Shown here: positions 47,822 to 57,328 of the stretch, piece by piece
Layout of the letters: the number at the start of each line of letters is the position of its first letter
How positions within the stretch are numbered: the stretch's first letter is position 1
Origin: a bacterium
Lineage (GTDB): Bacteria; CLD3; SB21
Reading direction: 5' to 3'
DNA: 64,000 nucleotides
Assembly: GCA_013360215.1 (NCBI GenBank)
Contig: JABWCP010000004.1
Location: forward strand, 205,291 to 269,290
The notes under the pieces: generated by a model
Told to the model about the DNA's origin: nothing
What the model saw: the letters and a program-made list of their open reading frames with translations, nothing else
Databases searched by the model: none
Position numbers and translations under genes: made by a program

Positions 47822-47884
47822 ACTTCCTTCCGGTTAATGATACATGCCGGCGCACAAGCGCTCGTATGTGTTATATAATACATA

Positions 47885-48832
47885 TTATGATCGTTTATCA
47901 ATCAGATAGTTACTGCCGTCCTTTTTCTTCACCGCTTTTTTGACTTCGGCGGCGATTTGGGCGATCTGTCCCATACTGCTCAACTCGCGGTTTTCGTTGC
48001 TTACCACGGCAATCGAAATAGACATAAGCGGAAACTGATCCATTTCGTCTTTTCGGTTTTTTGTTATAATATGGCCCGCTTTACGGTCTGTTTCGTCATA
48101 CAGGGACGGATAAAAATCATCTAATCGTTCGATAATTGTTTTACAAATCGTTTCCACTCGATCGTAACGCGAAACGATGAAGACGAAGTCATCCCCGCCA
48201 ACATGGCCGACAAAATCTTCTTTTGCGCCCAGTTCGCCGATCACATCAAGGATTATACGTGCCGTACCCTGAATGGCCTCATCTCCGCTTTTGAAACCGT
48301 ACTTATCGTTGTATGCTTTGAAATTATCCAAATCCGCATAACAAACGGCAAAAGGCGTTTTTTGTTTTTGATTTTGCGCTATTCTAAAGTTGATGTCGTC
48401 TTCGATCGCATAATTTCCCGGTAATTTGGTCAGGGGATTTGCACCGATGCTTTCTTTATAGCGACGGATCAAAGCTTCTAAACGGGCCGTTAATTCCTGA
48501 TGATCCACGTCTTTGGTGATATAGTCATCGGCTCCGGTTCGCAAAGATGCTAATTTGTCGGACAACTGATCGCTGGAGCTAAACATCACAATCGGGACAT
48601 TGCGTGTGGACGGACGCTCCTTGAGTTTTTCGCGAACGGTGTGCCCGTTGATGTCCGGCATATTGATATCCAAAAGAATCAAATCCGGCCGTATGCGGGT
48701 CATGATTTCCAAGCCTTCGCGTCCGCTTTCGGAGGTGATCACTTCAAAACCTTTGTTTTGGAGTATCGTCGAAAAGATAAAAATTTTATCCGGTTCATCA
48801 TCGATCATCAATATCTTTTCACGAAAATCCAT
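47885..48832 (-). CDS. Response regulator with GGDEF-type output domain
   Basis: 315 residues. The receiver domain (1-125) has the acidic pair D11/D12, phospho-acceptor D55 in LDINMPD and K107. The GGDEF-type domain (~130-305) has GGDDF at 212-216 and YADLDNFKAYNDKYGF, so the diguanylate-cyclase active site looks mostly intact, with Asp for the usual first Glu. The product-inhibition I-site position reads AKED instead of RxxD. The cognate kinase is not adjacent. Confidence 0.87.
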   Translation of the reverse strand: MDFREKILMIDDEPDKIFIFSTILQNKGFEVITSESGREGLEIMTRIRPDLILLDINMPDINGHTVREKLKERPSTRNVPIVMFSSSDQLSDKLASLRTGADDYITKDVDHQELTARLEALIRRYKESIGANPLTKLPGNYAIEDDINFRIAQNQKQKTPFAVCYADLDNFKAYNDKYGFKSGDEAIQGTARIILDVIGELGAKEDFVGHVGGDDFVFIVSRYDRVETICKTIIERLDDFYPSLYDETDRKAGHIITKNRKDEMDQFPLMSISIAVVSNENRELSSMGQIAQIAAEVKKAVKKKDGSNYLIDKRS

Positions 48833-48938
48833 ACTGCTTTCGATTGTAAAATGTTAACCGATGAAAACGAGCGAAATTATCAAAACCACAGACGAAAGTC
48901 AATCAAGGAGTTCAACCGCATACTGCTCAAAAACCGAA

Positions 48939-49598
48939 TTATTGTGACACCGCGTCATTGATAAAATCACACAAAGGCTTCATGGCTTTAAACCCTTTGA
49001 TCACATGTTCTTCAAAACGCGGGTTGGAAAGTTCTTTGTCGGATATTTTATGCAACACGACATAACTCGTGTATTTAAGCCATTCGGCATGCGGGTGCGA
49101 AGCCGGAAAACCTTTGGGCATAGTTTTCAATTTTTCCGGTTGGAGCGCGTTAAAATATTTTTTGAATACGGGTGCCTTGATGATTTTTTTTAAGCCGTCG
49201 GCTTCTTCCGCCACATAGTTACGCATTTTGAGAAGAATATCCGATGGCGGCATGTACAAACCCCCACCCAGCATGGAAGCGCCGGGTTCGATGTGAATGT
49301 AATATCCCGCTCCGCTGGATTTACGTCCGCCCGGTGCAAGGAAAGCACCAAAGTTGGTTTTGTAGGGTGTTTTGTCTTTGGAAAAACGCGTATCACGGAA
49401 TATTCTGAATATACAGTCTTTGGGTTGCAAAGAAGCCAACGACGGGTCCACCACGGTCATATCGCCGATCAGATCGCCCACAAAATTTTCAAACGACATC
49501 TTGGCCATAGCGTAATCATCGCGATGGGTATCAAACCAGGCCTTTTTATTATTCTTTTTCAGGTTTTTTAAAAAACCGAGAATCGTACCGGTTTCCAC
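48939..49598 (-). CDS. DUF2461 (TIGR02453) family protein
   Basis: 219 residues. It opens LGFLKNLKKNNKKAWFDTHRDDY and contains RIFRDTRFSKDKTPYKTNFGAF and GAGYYIHIEPGASMLGGGLYMP, all diagnostic for this conserved family. The family's biochemical role is not established in what I can see. It is a stand-alone gene on the minus strand, with the rho gene divergent from it. Confidence 0.9.
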   Translation of the reverse strand: METGTILGFLKNLKKNNKKAWFDTHRDDYAMAKMSFENFVGDLIGDMTVVDPSLASLQPKDCIFRIFRDTRFSKDKTPYKTNFGAFLAPGGRKSSGAGYYIHIEPGASMLGGGLYMPPSDILLKMRNYVAEEADGLKKIIKAPVFKKYFNALQPEKLKTMPKGFPASHPHAEWLKYTSYVVLHKISDKELSNPRFEEHVIKGFKAMKPLCDFINDAVSQ

Positions 49599-49791
49599 AG
49601 AAAGCCTCCTTGCTTAGATAGTTGGGCATGAAGTAAAACGGTACGCGTAAAGTAGTTTCTGAAAAAACTATATTCCATTACTTTTAAAATAGATCAATAA
49701 ACCGCTTGATTATAAACGTCCCGGTGCCTATCATGTTTTTATCTTTTTGATTTCAAATTGAATTCTATCATTATTACCCAATTACATTGTT

Positions 49792-50892
49792 ATGTCTGAA
49801 GTATTCTCCGGGATATTGGAAACGGATCCCAAAGGTTTTGGATTTATTCGCACGCTCAGCTTGACGCTATCGCCGTCACCGAAAGATGTTTTTGTACCGC
49901 CCGGAATAATCACTCAAAATCGTCTGCGCCCCGGTGTTCTCGTTGAAGGAACAGGAGCGCCCGGCGACAAAGGCAATACACGTGTCGCTACGATTACGAG
50001 TGTGAACGGTATGGATCCCGAAGCATGGAAATCGGTGCAGGATTTCGGAACTTTGCAAGTGATCCAACCCAAGGATCGGATTAGTCTGACAGGGCACGAA
50101 CAAAACACCTCCATGCGTGTGGTGGATCTTTTTTGCCCGATTGGACGCGGTCAGAGAGGGTTGATCGTAGCGCCGCCCAAAGCAGGTAAGACAAGATTGC
50201 TTCAGGAATTGGCGCACGCCATTTCGATGAATAACGACGACATCACTATGATCGTTTTGCTGATCGATGAACGTCCTGAAGAAGTGACCGACATGCGCAG
50301 GTCTATACGCGGTGAGGTTTTTGCCAGCAGCAGCGACAGCGCGGGGGCGCAACATATTCGTCTTGCACAACTCGTACTCGAATACGCCAAGCGCAAAGTC
50401 GAAGCCGGTAAACATATTGTTCTTTTGCTGGATTCGCTTACACGCATGGGCCGCGCATTCAATGTGCAACAAAAAAGCAGCGGACGAACGCTGTCCGGCG
50501 GCGTTGACATACGCGCACTTGAGATTCCCAAACGTATTTTCGGAGCGGCGCGTAATATAGAGCACGGCGGATCACTGACGATTCTTGCAACGGCATTGAT
50601 CGAAACCAACAGCCGTATGGATGAATTGATCTTTCAGGAATTCAAAGGGACCGGTAATATGGAGCTTGTGCTTTCGCGCGAGCTTTCGGACGAACGTATT
50701 TTTCCTGCGATTGATTTGAATAAATCAGGTACGCGTAATGAAGAGCTTTTGTTTGGCAACGATACGATGCGGCATCAAACCTTGCGGAGGTCACTCGCCC
50801 GCATACAACCGCGCGAAGCGATGAAGCAGGTTCTTGAACTTATTCAGCGATTTCCTGATAATGCGTTGTTATTGGATCAGGTGAAAGGATAA
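49792..50892 (+). CDS. rho: Transcription termination factor Rho, short form
   Basis: 366 residues. It starts directly at the cold-shock RNA-binding domain (VFSGILETDPKGFGFIR) and lacks the N-terminal helical bundle present in typical ~420-residue Rho proteins. Walker A VAPPKAGKT (~128), Walker B IVLLLDS, the Q-loop region and the C-terminal GTRNEELL are intact, so the hexameric helicase should work. No N-terminal extension was found in the 193 bp upstream. It is followed after 4 bp by a small membrane-protein gene. Confidence 0.93.
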   Translation: MSEVFSGILETDPKGFGFIRTLSLTLSPSPKDVFVPPGIITQNRLRPGVLVEGTGAPGDKGNTRVATITSVNGMDPEAWKSVQDFGTLQVIQPKDRISLTGHEQNTSMRVVDLFCPIGRGQRGLIVAPPKAGKTRLLQELAHAISMNNDDITMIVLLIDERPEEVTDMRRSIRGEVFASSSDSAGAQHIRLAQLVLEYAKRKVEAGKHIVLLLDSLTRMGRAFNVQQKSSGRTLSGGVDIRALEIPKRIFGAARNIEHGGSLTILATALIETNSRMDELIFQEFKGTGNMELVLSRELSDERIFPAIDLNKSGTRNEELLFGNDTMRHQTLRRSLARIQPREAMKQVLELIQRFPDNALLLDQVKG

Positions 50893-50896
50893 TCAT

Positions 50897-51223
50897 ATGC
50901 GTCAGCGTCTGACACAATTGGGAATCATCGTCAGTGTTTTTGTTCTTTTTTTGTCGGGATTTGATGCCTTAGATCAGCAGCGGTACGCGATGGCGTCGCT
51001 GTATCTGTTATGCGTGGCGCTGTATATTGCCGTATGGCGGATCAGTCTTCACGTAGTGATGCAAAAACAAGTGTGGCTGACATGGGTTGGCACGTTTGTT
51101 ATCCTCATAGCAGCGATGGATTATTTTTCTCAAGGAAAAAAATATCTGCCTTATGCTTATATTTTAGCCGCTATAATCAATACGATTCCGGTATTTTTCA
51201 AACGCCGTTCGGCCAAATCCTAA
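50897..51223 (+). CDS. Small hydrophobic membrane protein
   Basis: 108 residues with three to four hydrophobic helices and a basic C-terminus (KRRSAKS). No family recognised. It starts 4 bp after rho, which suggests co-transcription. It converges with the Omp85-like gene after a 15-bp gap with no visible terminator. Confidence 0.65.
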   Translation: MRQRLTQLGIIVSVFVLFLSGFDALDQQRYAMASLYLLCVALYIAVWRISLHVVMQKQVWLTWVGTFVILIAAMDYFSQGKKYLPYAYILAAIINTIPVFFKRRSAKS

Positions 51224-51238
51224 TCCGCGCATCTGTTA

Positions 51239-52345
51239 TCAAAAAGCTTCACCGATGCTGATATAGTATCCGGAAGTTTTTTTGCCGTAACCGAAATCCA
51301 AACGCAGATTCAGTTTTTCATTTTCGTCAAATGCAAAACGAATGCCGTAACCGTAAGAAGTTTTAAGATCGGTAATCCGGTAGTCACTTATACGGTGGGC
51401 TACATCGCCATAACTGCCAAAAATCACACCGCCGAAGCGCCAATATACGGGAAAACGATATTCTGTTTGTGTGACAAACATTCCGCGATCCCGGTACCGG
51501 CCGTAACGATAACCCCGCATCATCATTTGCCCGCCAAATAAAGCTAAATCAGTAAAGGGCGGTTTACCGGTCTCTTGAAAAAAATACATTTGAACGGCGG
51601 CGATATGATTTCGAAAGAAAGGATAATAGCGTCGTGCGTCAACAATGATCCGGTTGTAACTGTAATCACTGCCGAGCCATGGTTGAAACGGTACAAATGA
51701 AACGATAATATTGCCGCCGGAGGTAGGATATTGCGTATTATCTCTGGTGTCGTAGTTGGCCATAAAACCAAGTCCCGAGCGCAATCCGCGGCGTGAGCCT
51801 TCCGTTGAGGTGTTGGATAAAATCCCGGTATTCTCGCGTTCGATAATACGTGTGTGGTCAATTTCGTATTGTAAACCCGCGTAGAACTTAGGTTTCCACT
51901 GCTTTTGGAGAATAAGCGAAAACTTAAATGTGCGCGGCGTAAATTTTTCCAGCGACGAATCGGGTGTATCGGGGCCGACACCATAGAGTACATCCGGGTA
52001 TTTGAGAAATGTAATTTCTGTAGTGCCGTGATATTTTTCGCGATCCCAATAATGATCGGCATACAATCCGGCGGTGAATTGTTTGTTTTGTGTATATATA
52101 ACCGACGGTACTAGCGTTGTAGGTTTGGCATTTTCAGGAAACGGTTTACGAAAATAAATAGCCGCAATGGCGCCATAGCCTAACTTTGTTTCAGGTGTGT
52201 AAAACAGAGCGGGGATGACAAGAAAATTTTTTTTGATGCGGGTTTGTAACGAATCATTTTCTTGTGCGTTTAGGAACGGGGCCGATATAGAGATACAGCA
52301 CACGAGCCGCAGAATACAAGAGCGCGTGAAGTTTGTGAAGATCAT
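51239..52345 (-). CDS. BamA/Omp85-like outer-membrane barrel protein
   Basis: 368 residues with signal peptide ~1-27 (ending NAQ). The barrel region is rich in aromatic β-strands and has the family signature PALFYTPETKLGYGAIAAIYFRKP at the start, ending in a terminal Phe (GYYISIGEAF). No POTRA domains are visible, so it is a short surface-antigen-like member rather than BamA itself. Substrate or partner unknown. A good intrinsic terminator of the upstream gene pair lies just before it. Confidence 0.82.
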   Translation of the reverse strand: MIFTNFTRSCILRLVCCISISAPFLNAQENDSLQTRIKKNFLVIPALFYTPETKLGYGAIAAIYFRKPFPENAKPTTLVPSVIYTQNKQFTAGLYADHYWDREKYHGTTEITFLKYPDVLYGVGPDTPDSSLEKFTPRTFKFSLILQKQWKPKFYAGLQYEIDHTRIIERENTGILSNTSTEGSRRGLRSGLGFMANYDTRDNTQYPTSGGNIIVSFVPFQPWLGSDYSYNRIIVDARRYYPFFRNHIAAVQMYFFQETGKPPFTDLALFGGQMMMRGYRYGRYRDRGMFVTQTEYRFPVYWRFGGVIFGSYGDVAHRISDYRITDLKTSYGYGIRFAFDENEKLNLRLDFGYGKKTSGYYISIGEAF

Positions 52346-52366
52346 AGTTGCAATGTTTTAAAAACG

Positions 52367-52402
52367 AAAAAGGGGTAGTTTCTTGCGAAACGGCCCCTTT
52401 TT
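52367..52402 (-). terminator. Intrinsic terminator upstream of the Omp85-like gene
   Basis: A long stem: AAAAAGGGG pairs with CCCCTTTTT, with an inner GTTTC/GAAAC stem. It lies past the end of the small membrane-protein gene on the minus strand and would end the zinc-ribbon/membrane-protein pair. Confidence 0.85.
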
Positions 52403-52446
52403 GCTGTGAACGCTCGAAGTTTCCTCCGACACCTCCACATAGACGG

Positions 52447-52659
52447 TTATTTATTTAATTTATTCAAAATAAAAATCCAGATTTGCGGGATATACGCGCC
52501 GATGATGATCAGCAGTAAGCCGATCATCGTCCATTTATTGACGATCGTACTGGAAACAAATTTATCCAATCCGACATTAACGATACTGATCCACCAGCCG
52601 ATGACCATGCATGTTATCCCAACCGCTTGCGGGATGAGACGGCGAATAAATTTATCCAT
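52447..52659 (-). CDS. Small two-helix membrane protein
   Basis: 70 residues: a basic N-terminus, hydrophobic helix ~10-30, a short polar loop and a second helix ~43-64, ending in Lys. The 8-bp overlap of its start with the end of the zinc-ribbon ORF upstream argues for a real coupled gene pair. Function unknown. Confidence 0.55.
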   Translation of the reverse strand: MDKFIRRLIPQAVGITCMVIGWWISIVNVGLDKFVSSTIVNKWTMIGLLLIIIGAYIPQIWIFILNKLNK

Positions 52660-52843
52660 GTACGGCCTGCTTTAAATTAGAAAAAACGATGTTATCCTTC
52701 GTGTCGTTGTTTGTTGTCTGGCAGGACTCGCCTTCACAGCAGCGGATTTGAACATTGTGACAGCGGCGGCACCGGTAATGTCCATGCACAAACACAAAAC
52801 CTTCCGCACTGCCGCAGAAAAAACACTGTGATGAAGAAACCAT
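52652..52843 (-). CDS. Small cysteine-rich zinc-ribbon-like protein
   Basis: 63 residues with seven cysteines: C7-x2-C10, C25-x2-C28-H29, C35-C36 and C41. The first two pairs form a zinc-ribbon pattern. The overlap with the next ORF (8 bp) and the clear terminator behind the pair support it as a gene. Too small to assign to a named family. Confidence 0.6.
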   Translation of the reverse strand: MVSSSQCFFCGSAEGFVFVHGHYRCRRCHNVQIRCCEGESCQTTNNDTKDNIVFSNLKQAVHG

Positions 52844-52930
52844 AGATATAATAAAATGAAATGGCGAGTACCGTATGAAGTAAATTAAACGGGCGATGGA
52901 TATATTGCAAGGATAAAAAAGTAAAATAAA

Positions 52931-52961
52931 AACGGTTACACCGGGTGGACGTGTAACCGTT
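52931..52961 (-). terminator. Intrinsic terminator of the efflux operon
   Basis: A 10-bp stem AACGGTTACA / TGTAACCGTT with, on the minus strand, T-rich sequence behind it, 47 bp after the pump gene stop. Confidence 0.85.
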
Positions 52962-53007
52962 TGTAAACAAACATGAATTTGTAATTCAAAAAAACTACCG
53001 CATGATC

Positions 53008-56000
53008 TTACGCTTCTGATTTTACCGTTTCGGCTTTTCCATAATGACCGTTGGAGCCGGTAGCCAGTATGACGGGTTCGCTATGTTTACCCGTAACGCG
53101 TTTGAAAAACTGAGGAACTCTGTTTTTCCAATCATCAAACTTCAGATACACGATCGGTACAAAAATCAACGTGAGGAACATCGAACTCGTCAAACCGCCG
53201 ATCAAAGCCCAGGCGAGACCTGTTTTCCATTCCGCACCGGCGCCGCTGGCTAAAGCAATAGGCAACATACCGATCACCATCGCCATCGTGGTCATCAGAA
53301 TGGGGCGGAGTCGTGCGCTGCCGGCTTCCATCAAAGCATCATAGGTTTGCATCCCTTGCGCTTTCATGTCATTGGTACGATCGACAAGCAAGATGGCGTT
53401 TTTCGCAACCAGACCGATCATCATGATCATACCGAGTAATGAAAAGATTGAGAGTGACTTGATGGCTAAGGCAAGCGCAAGCAACGCGCCCACGCCGGCC
53501 ACGGGGATTGAAAATAAAACCACAAACGGATACAGGTATGAATCGTACAGCGCCACCATGATAAGATAAACGAAAAGTACGCCGGCAAGAAAAGCCAATC
53601 CCATACTGCCGAAACCTTCCGATCGGTTTTCTTCATCGCCGAGATAAGTGAATGTAACATCCTTACCGAGTTTATCTTTTTCCAAAGCGATGGCTTTTTG
53701 GAAATCCTGCACCACATTACCGCTCGGACGTCCGAGCACCTGTCCCATCACGGTTATAGAACCGATACGATCCTGACGTTGCAATTTGGAAGGGCCGGCC
53801 GTTTGATAAATCGATGCAAATTGTTGGAGTTCGATTTGTTCGTTACGGCTATTGATAAAACTCAGATGGCGCACGTCGTTGAGGTTAGAACGATCAAATT
53901 CGTCGAGGCGAATGCGTATCGTATATTCGTTGGCGCCGTCGCGAAATTTGGAATCTTCATCGCCGGTCAACGCAATGCGTAGCGTTTGCCCGATATCGGC
54001 GATGGTCAGACCGAAAGCCGCCATTTTTTGACGATCCACTTCGATGCGCGTTTCGGGTTTGCCGTCTTCGGCTGAAAGTTTGACGTCGGTTGCGCCGGGT
54101 ACCGCGGCCAAAATTTGCATCGCCCGGTCCGCGGCGTGTTTCATGTCGGCTTCATTGGTTGCGCTGACCACGATTTGTATCGGAGTTTGATTGGCCGTGC
54201 CAAAAATACCGATCGGATTTACGCGCACTTTAACTCCCGGAATTTCGGCGATGCGCGCTTTGATCAGTTCTCCGACTTCATCCGTTGATTTGGTACGCTC
54301 GGATTTGTCCACCAGCGTAACATTCAATTCGGAAATATTATTCGACGACATCGTAAGAAATCCGTCGCTGGATGCGCCGACATTGGTAAATACTTTACTC
54401 ACTTCAGGCATCGCGGTAATGATCTTTTCGGCCTGTTGTGTCGCATGATTGGTTGACTCGATGGTCGCACCCGAAGGAAGTTCGAGGAAAACGGCGAATT
54501 CACCGCGATCGCCCTGGGTAACGAATTCATTACCGATAAATCCAAAGGGAACCAACGCACAGCTCGAGAAAAACAAAAGCACCGTTGCGGTGACTACGGT
54601 TTTGCGATGGGATAAAGCCCAACGCAACAAACGCAGATAATGATTTTTAAATGCTTCATAGAGGGCTTCAAACCATAATGCAAAACGACCTAAAAAAGTG
54701 CCGTTCGTCATTCTCTCCAGTTTGGAAAAACGCGAAGCGAGAAGCGGAGTCACTGTAAATGAAACAAACAAACTCATCATCGTGGAAACCGTAACTACGA
54801 TGGCAAACTGGCGCATGATGTTTCCGATAAGGCCAGTGGTCATGGCCAGCGGCACAAATACGACCACATCCACGAGCGTGATGGATAACGCCGCGAAACC
54901 GATTTCGTTACGTCCGGTGATCGCTGCATCGCGCGGTTTTAAGCCTTTTTCCAAATAATGATAAATATTTTCAAGCACGACGATCGAGTCGTCCACCAGA
55001 ATACCTACGACTAACGACAACGCGAGCAAGGTCATCAGGTTGAGAGTAAATCCCAGCAGGTACATGGCAAAAAATGTGGAAACAAGTGACGCCGGGATCG
55101 CGATCATCACGATGATCGAATTTCGAACGCTGTGCAAAAACAAAAACATGGTCAACGCAACCAGTACGATGGCCAGCATCAAATCAAATTTGACCGCATT
55201 TGCCGCATCCACGGTAAACTGGGAACCGTCTTGAGCGATCGTAATTTTTAATTTTATGTTTTCATAATCCTTTTCCATGCTTACGAGTTCCGCACGAACA
55301 AGTTCGCTTACGCGCACGGCATTGGCATCGGATTGTTTTTGAACCAAAATACCGATGGATTCGTTTCCGTTAATTCGGCTCAAGGTTGACATGTCTTTTT
55401 GACCATCATGCACTTCAGCGACATCGGATAACTTGATATCTCCGCCTTGTTTGGAGCGTCCGACGACAAGTAAGCTCAACGCTTCGACAGATTCAAATTT
55501 TCCCGCAACGCGAACGACAAACTGGGTGCCTTCTTGTTTGATATTGCCGGTCGGAAAATCAAGGTTAGAGGCTTTGATCGTTTGGGCTACGCGTGCCAGT
55601 GATAGGCCGTAAGATTTGATTTTTTGCGCATCCAGATTGATTTTGATTTCGCGCTCGTTACCGCCGACCAAAGTGACCTGTGCGACACCGGATTGCTTGG
55701 CGATGCGCGGTACGACGCGGTCTTTGAGAAATTGATAAAATTCACGCGGACCCATCGAACTGGTCGCACCCATACGCAATACCGGGAATTCGTCCAATGC
55801 AAATTTGGTAATGACCGGTGTTTTGACATCGCGGGGCATGGTCGCAAGGATACCGTTGACTTTGCGTTGCGCTTCCTGCAATGCAAGATCAATATTGGCA
55901 GATTGAGTCAAACGAACAAATACCAGCGAAAAACCTTCCTGGGAAGTCGAATTGATACGGGAGACATTATCCAAACCGGAGACGGCTTCTTCGATCGGTT

Positions 56001-56193
56001 TACTGACGGAGTTTTCCACTTCGGATGGAGAAGCGCCGGGATAAATCGTACTGATGGTGACTACCGGTGGTGCAAATTTTGGCAACAGTTCATAACTGAG
56101 CTGATTGTATCCGAAAATACCAAGCACCGTAAGCGCACCGAAGATCACGACGATCAGGGACGGACGCTTTATGGCTAATTCTGTTATACTCAT
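53008..56193 (-). CDS. RND-family multidrug efflux pump (HAE1 type)
   Basis: 1061 residues with the twelve-helix/two-large-periplasmic-loop layout of AcrB-like transporters. The start ELAIKRPSLIVVIFGALTVLGIFGYNQL, the loop PPVVTISTIYPGASPSEVE and the helix-4 proton-relay stretch GILVDDSIVVLENIYHYLEKG are all present. It exports toxic compounds together with the adaptor and TolC-like protein encoded just upstream. All four genes read on the minus strand in the order regulator, TolC-like, adaptor, pump. Confidence 0.95.
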   Translation of the reverse strand: MSITELAIKRPSLIVVIFGALTVLGIFGYNQLSYELLPKFAPPVVTISTIYPGASPSEVENSVSKPIEEAVSGLDNVSRINSTSQEGFSLVFVRLTQSANIDLALQEAQRKVNGILATMPRDVKTPVITKFALDEFPVLRMGATSSMGPREFYQFLKDRVVPRIAKQSGVAQVTLVGGNEREIKINLDAQKIKSYGLSLARVAQTIKASNLDFPTGNIKQEGTQFVVRVAGKFESVEALSLLVVGRSKQGGDIKLSDVAEVHDGQKDMSTLSRINGNESIGILVQKQSDANAVRVSELVRAELVSMEKDYENIKLKITIAQDGSQFTVDAANAVKFDLMLAIVLVALTMFLFLHSVRNSIIVMIAIPASLVSTFFAMYLLGFTLNLMTLLALSLVVGILVDDSIVVLENIYHYLEKGLKPRDAAITGRNEIGFAALSITLVDVVVFVPLAMTTGLIGNIMRQFAIVVTVSTMMSLFVSFTVTPLLASRFSKLERMTNGTFLGRFALWFEALYEAFKNHYLRLLRWALSHRKTVVTATVLLFFSSCALVPFGFIGNEFVTQGDRGEFAVFLELPSGATIESTNHATQQAEKIITAMPEVSKVFTNVGASSDGFLTMSSNNISELNVTLVDKSERTKSTDEVGELIKARIAEIPGVKVRVNPIGIFGTANQTPIQIVVSATNEADMKHAADRAMQILAAVPGATDVKLSAEDGKPETRIEVDRQKMAAFGLTIADIGQTLRIALTGDEDSKFRDGANEYTIRIRLDEFDRSNLNDVRHLSFINSRNEQIELQQFASIYQTAGPSKLQRQDRIGSITVMGQVLGRPSGNVVQDFQKAIALEKDKLGKDVTFTYLGDEENRSEGFGSMGLAFLAGVLFVYLIMVALYDSYLYPFVVLFSIPVAGVGALLALALAIKSLSIFSLLGMIMMIGLVAKNAILLVDRTNDMKAQGMQTYDALMEAGSARLRPILMTTMAMVIGMLPIALASGAGAEWKTGLAWALIGGLTSSMFLTLIFVPIVYLKFDDWKNRVPQFFKRVTGKHSEPVILATGSNGHYGKAETVKSEA

Positions 56194-56238
56194 TTTTTAT
56201 TTTTCCTGCTTCGTTGGATAGCGTTACACACTAAAATG

Positions 56239-57291
56239 TTACTGGGCGACACGGATAGTGGATTGATCCTGGAGGTTGTTTTGTCCTTTGATCACCACGT
56301 TTTCGCCTTCTTTGAGACCGCTCAATACTTCGATTTTGTGACTGGATGCAACGCCTACCACAATATTACGCAGTACGGCTTTATCCCCTTCGACTACGAA
56401 TACTTGCGGTTTTTTTAAGCTGCCGACCAAAGCTTCGCGTGCGATGACTACGGATGTACGTTCTACAAATGTTTTAAAGTCAACGCGGGCAAACATTCCG
56501 GCTTTGAGCGGATTTTTGGAATTATTGTTGAGGCTCAGTTCGACCGGATAGGTGTGCGCTTCATCCGCTTTGGCGCTGATGTTTTCTACACGGGCTTCAA
56601 ATTCCATCCCGGGATAAACATCGGTGGAGACCACAGCTTTATCGCCGTTTTTGATTTTAAATACGTCGTGCTCGGCCAATTGGATTTTTACTTTCAGTTT
56701 CGAAACATCCACGACATTGGCAATCACGGTGCCGGGAACGACCATCGTTCCGAAATCAACCGAACGGGACGAAACGATGCCGCCGATCGGAGTCGTGATA
56801 CGCGTATCATTGTACTGACGGCGTGCCACGATGTATTGCGCTTCGGCCGATTGGAAAGCCAGGCGCGAAGATTCGATCTGACTGGTCGAGATCGCGTTGT
56901 TTTTAAAAAGTTCTTCGTTGCGCTCGAGGTCTTTTTTTGTTTTTTGATAGTTTGCTTCGGCAAGCAGGTAATTGGCTTTTTTTAGTTCGTCATCCACCTG
57001 TGCGATGACCGATCCGGCGCCTAATTGATCGCCGACTTTGGCATTGACGCTCACCACACGACCTTGTGTTTCCGATACGATGGCCACGTCATTATTGGCC
57101 GTGATCGTACCGACGACGGATATCGCTTGATCGATTTTTTCCATGACCGCCGGTGCGACGGATACGGAAACCGATGTGATCGCGATCGAAGCATTCATTT
57201 TGGAAGCGCTGCGCACTTTGTTATTCCACAAACCGAGCGCAATAAAAGCTATGACCGCAAAAATCCCGAGTGTTATTTTTAGTTTACGCAT
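56239..57291 (-). CDS. RND efflux periplasmic adaptor (membrane fusion protein)
   Basis: 350 residues from ATG 57291. An N-terminal membrane anchor comes first, followed by lipoyl/barrel-sandwich halves (TITANNDVAIVSETQGRVVSVNAKVGDQLGAGSVIAQVDD) around a coiled-coil hairpin (~100-150), then β-barrel and membrane-proximal domains ending GQNNLQDQSTIRVAQ. It bridges the RND pump and the TolC-like channel. No lipobox Cys is seen, so it is anchored by its helix. Confidence 0.92.
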   Translation of the reverse strand: MRKLKITLGIFAVIAFIALGLWNNKVRSASKMNASIAITSVSVSVAPAVMEKIDQAISVVGTITANNDVAIVSETQGRVVSVNAKVGDQLGAGSVIAQVDDELKKANYLLAEANYQKTKKDLERNEELFKNNAISTSQIESSRLAFQSAEAQYIVARRQYNDTRITTPIGGIVSSRSVDFGTMVVPGTVIANVVDVSKLKVKIQLAEHDVFKIKNGDKAVVSTDVYPGMEFEARVENISAKADEAHTYPVELSLNNNSKNPLKAGMFARVDFKTFVERTSVVIAREALVGSLKKPQVFVVEGDKAVLRNIVVGVASSHKIEVLSGLKEGENVVIKGQNNLQDQSTIRVAQ

Positions 57292-57328
57292 GATATAAAA
57301 CTCCATTTTATAGTTTTTTATTTAAAAA

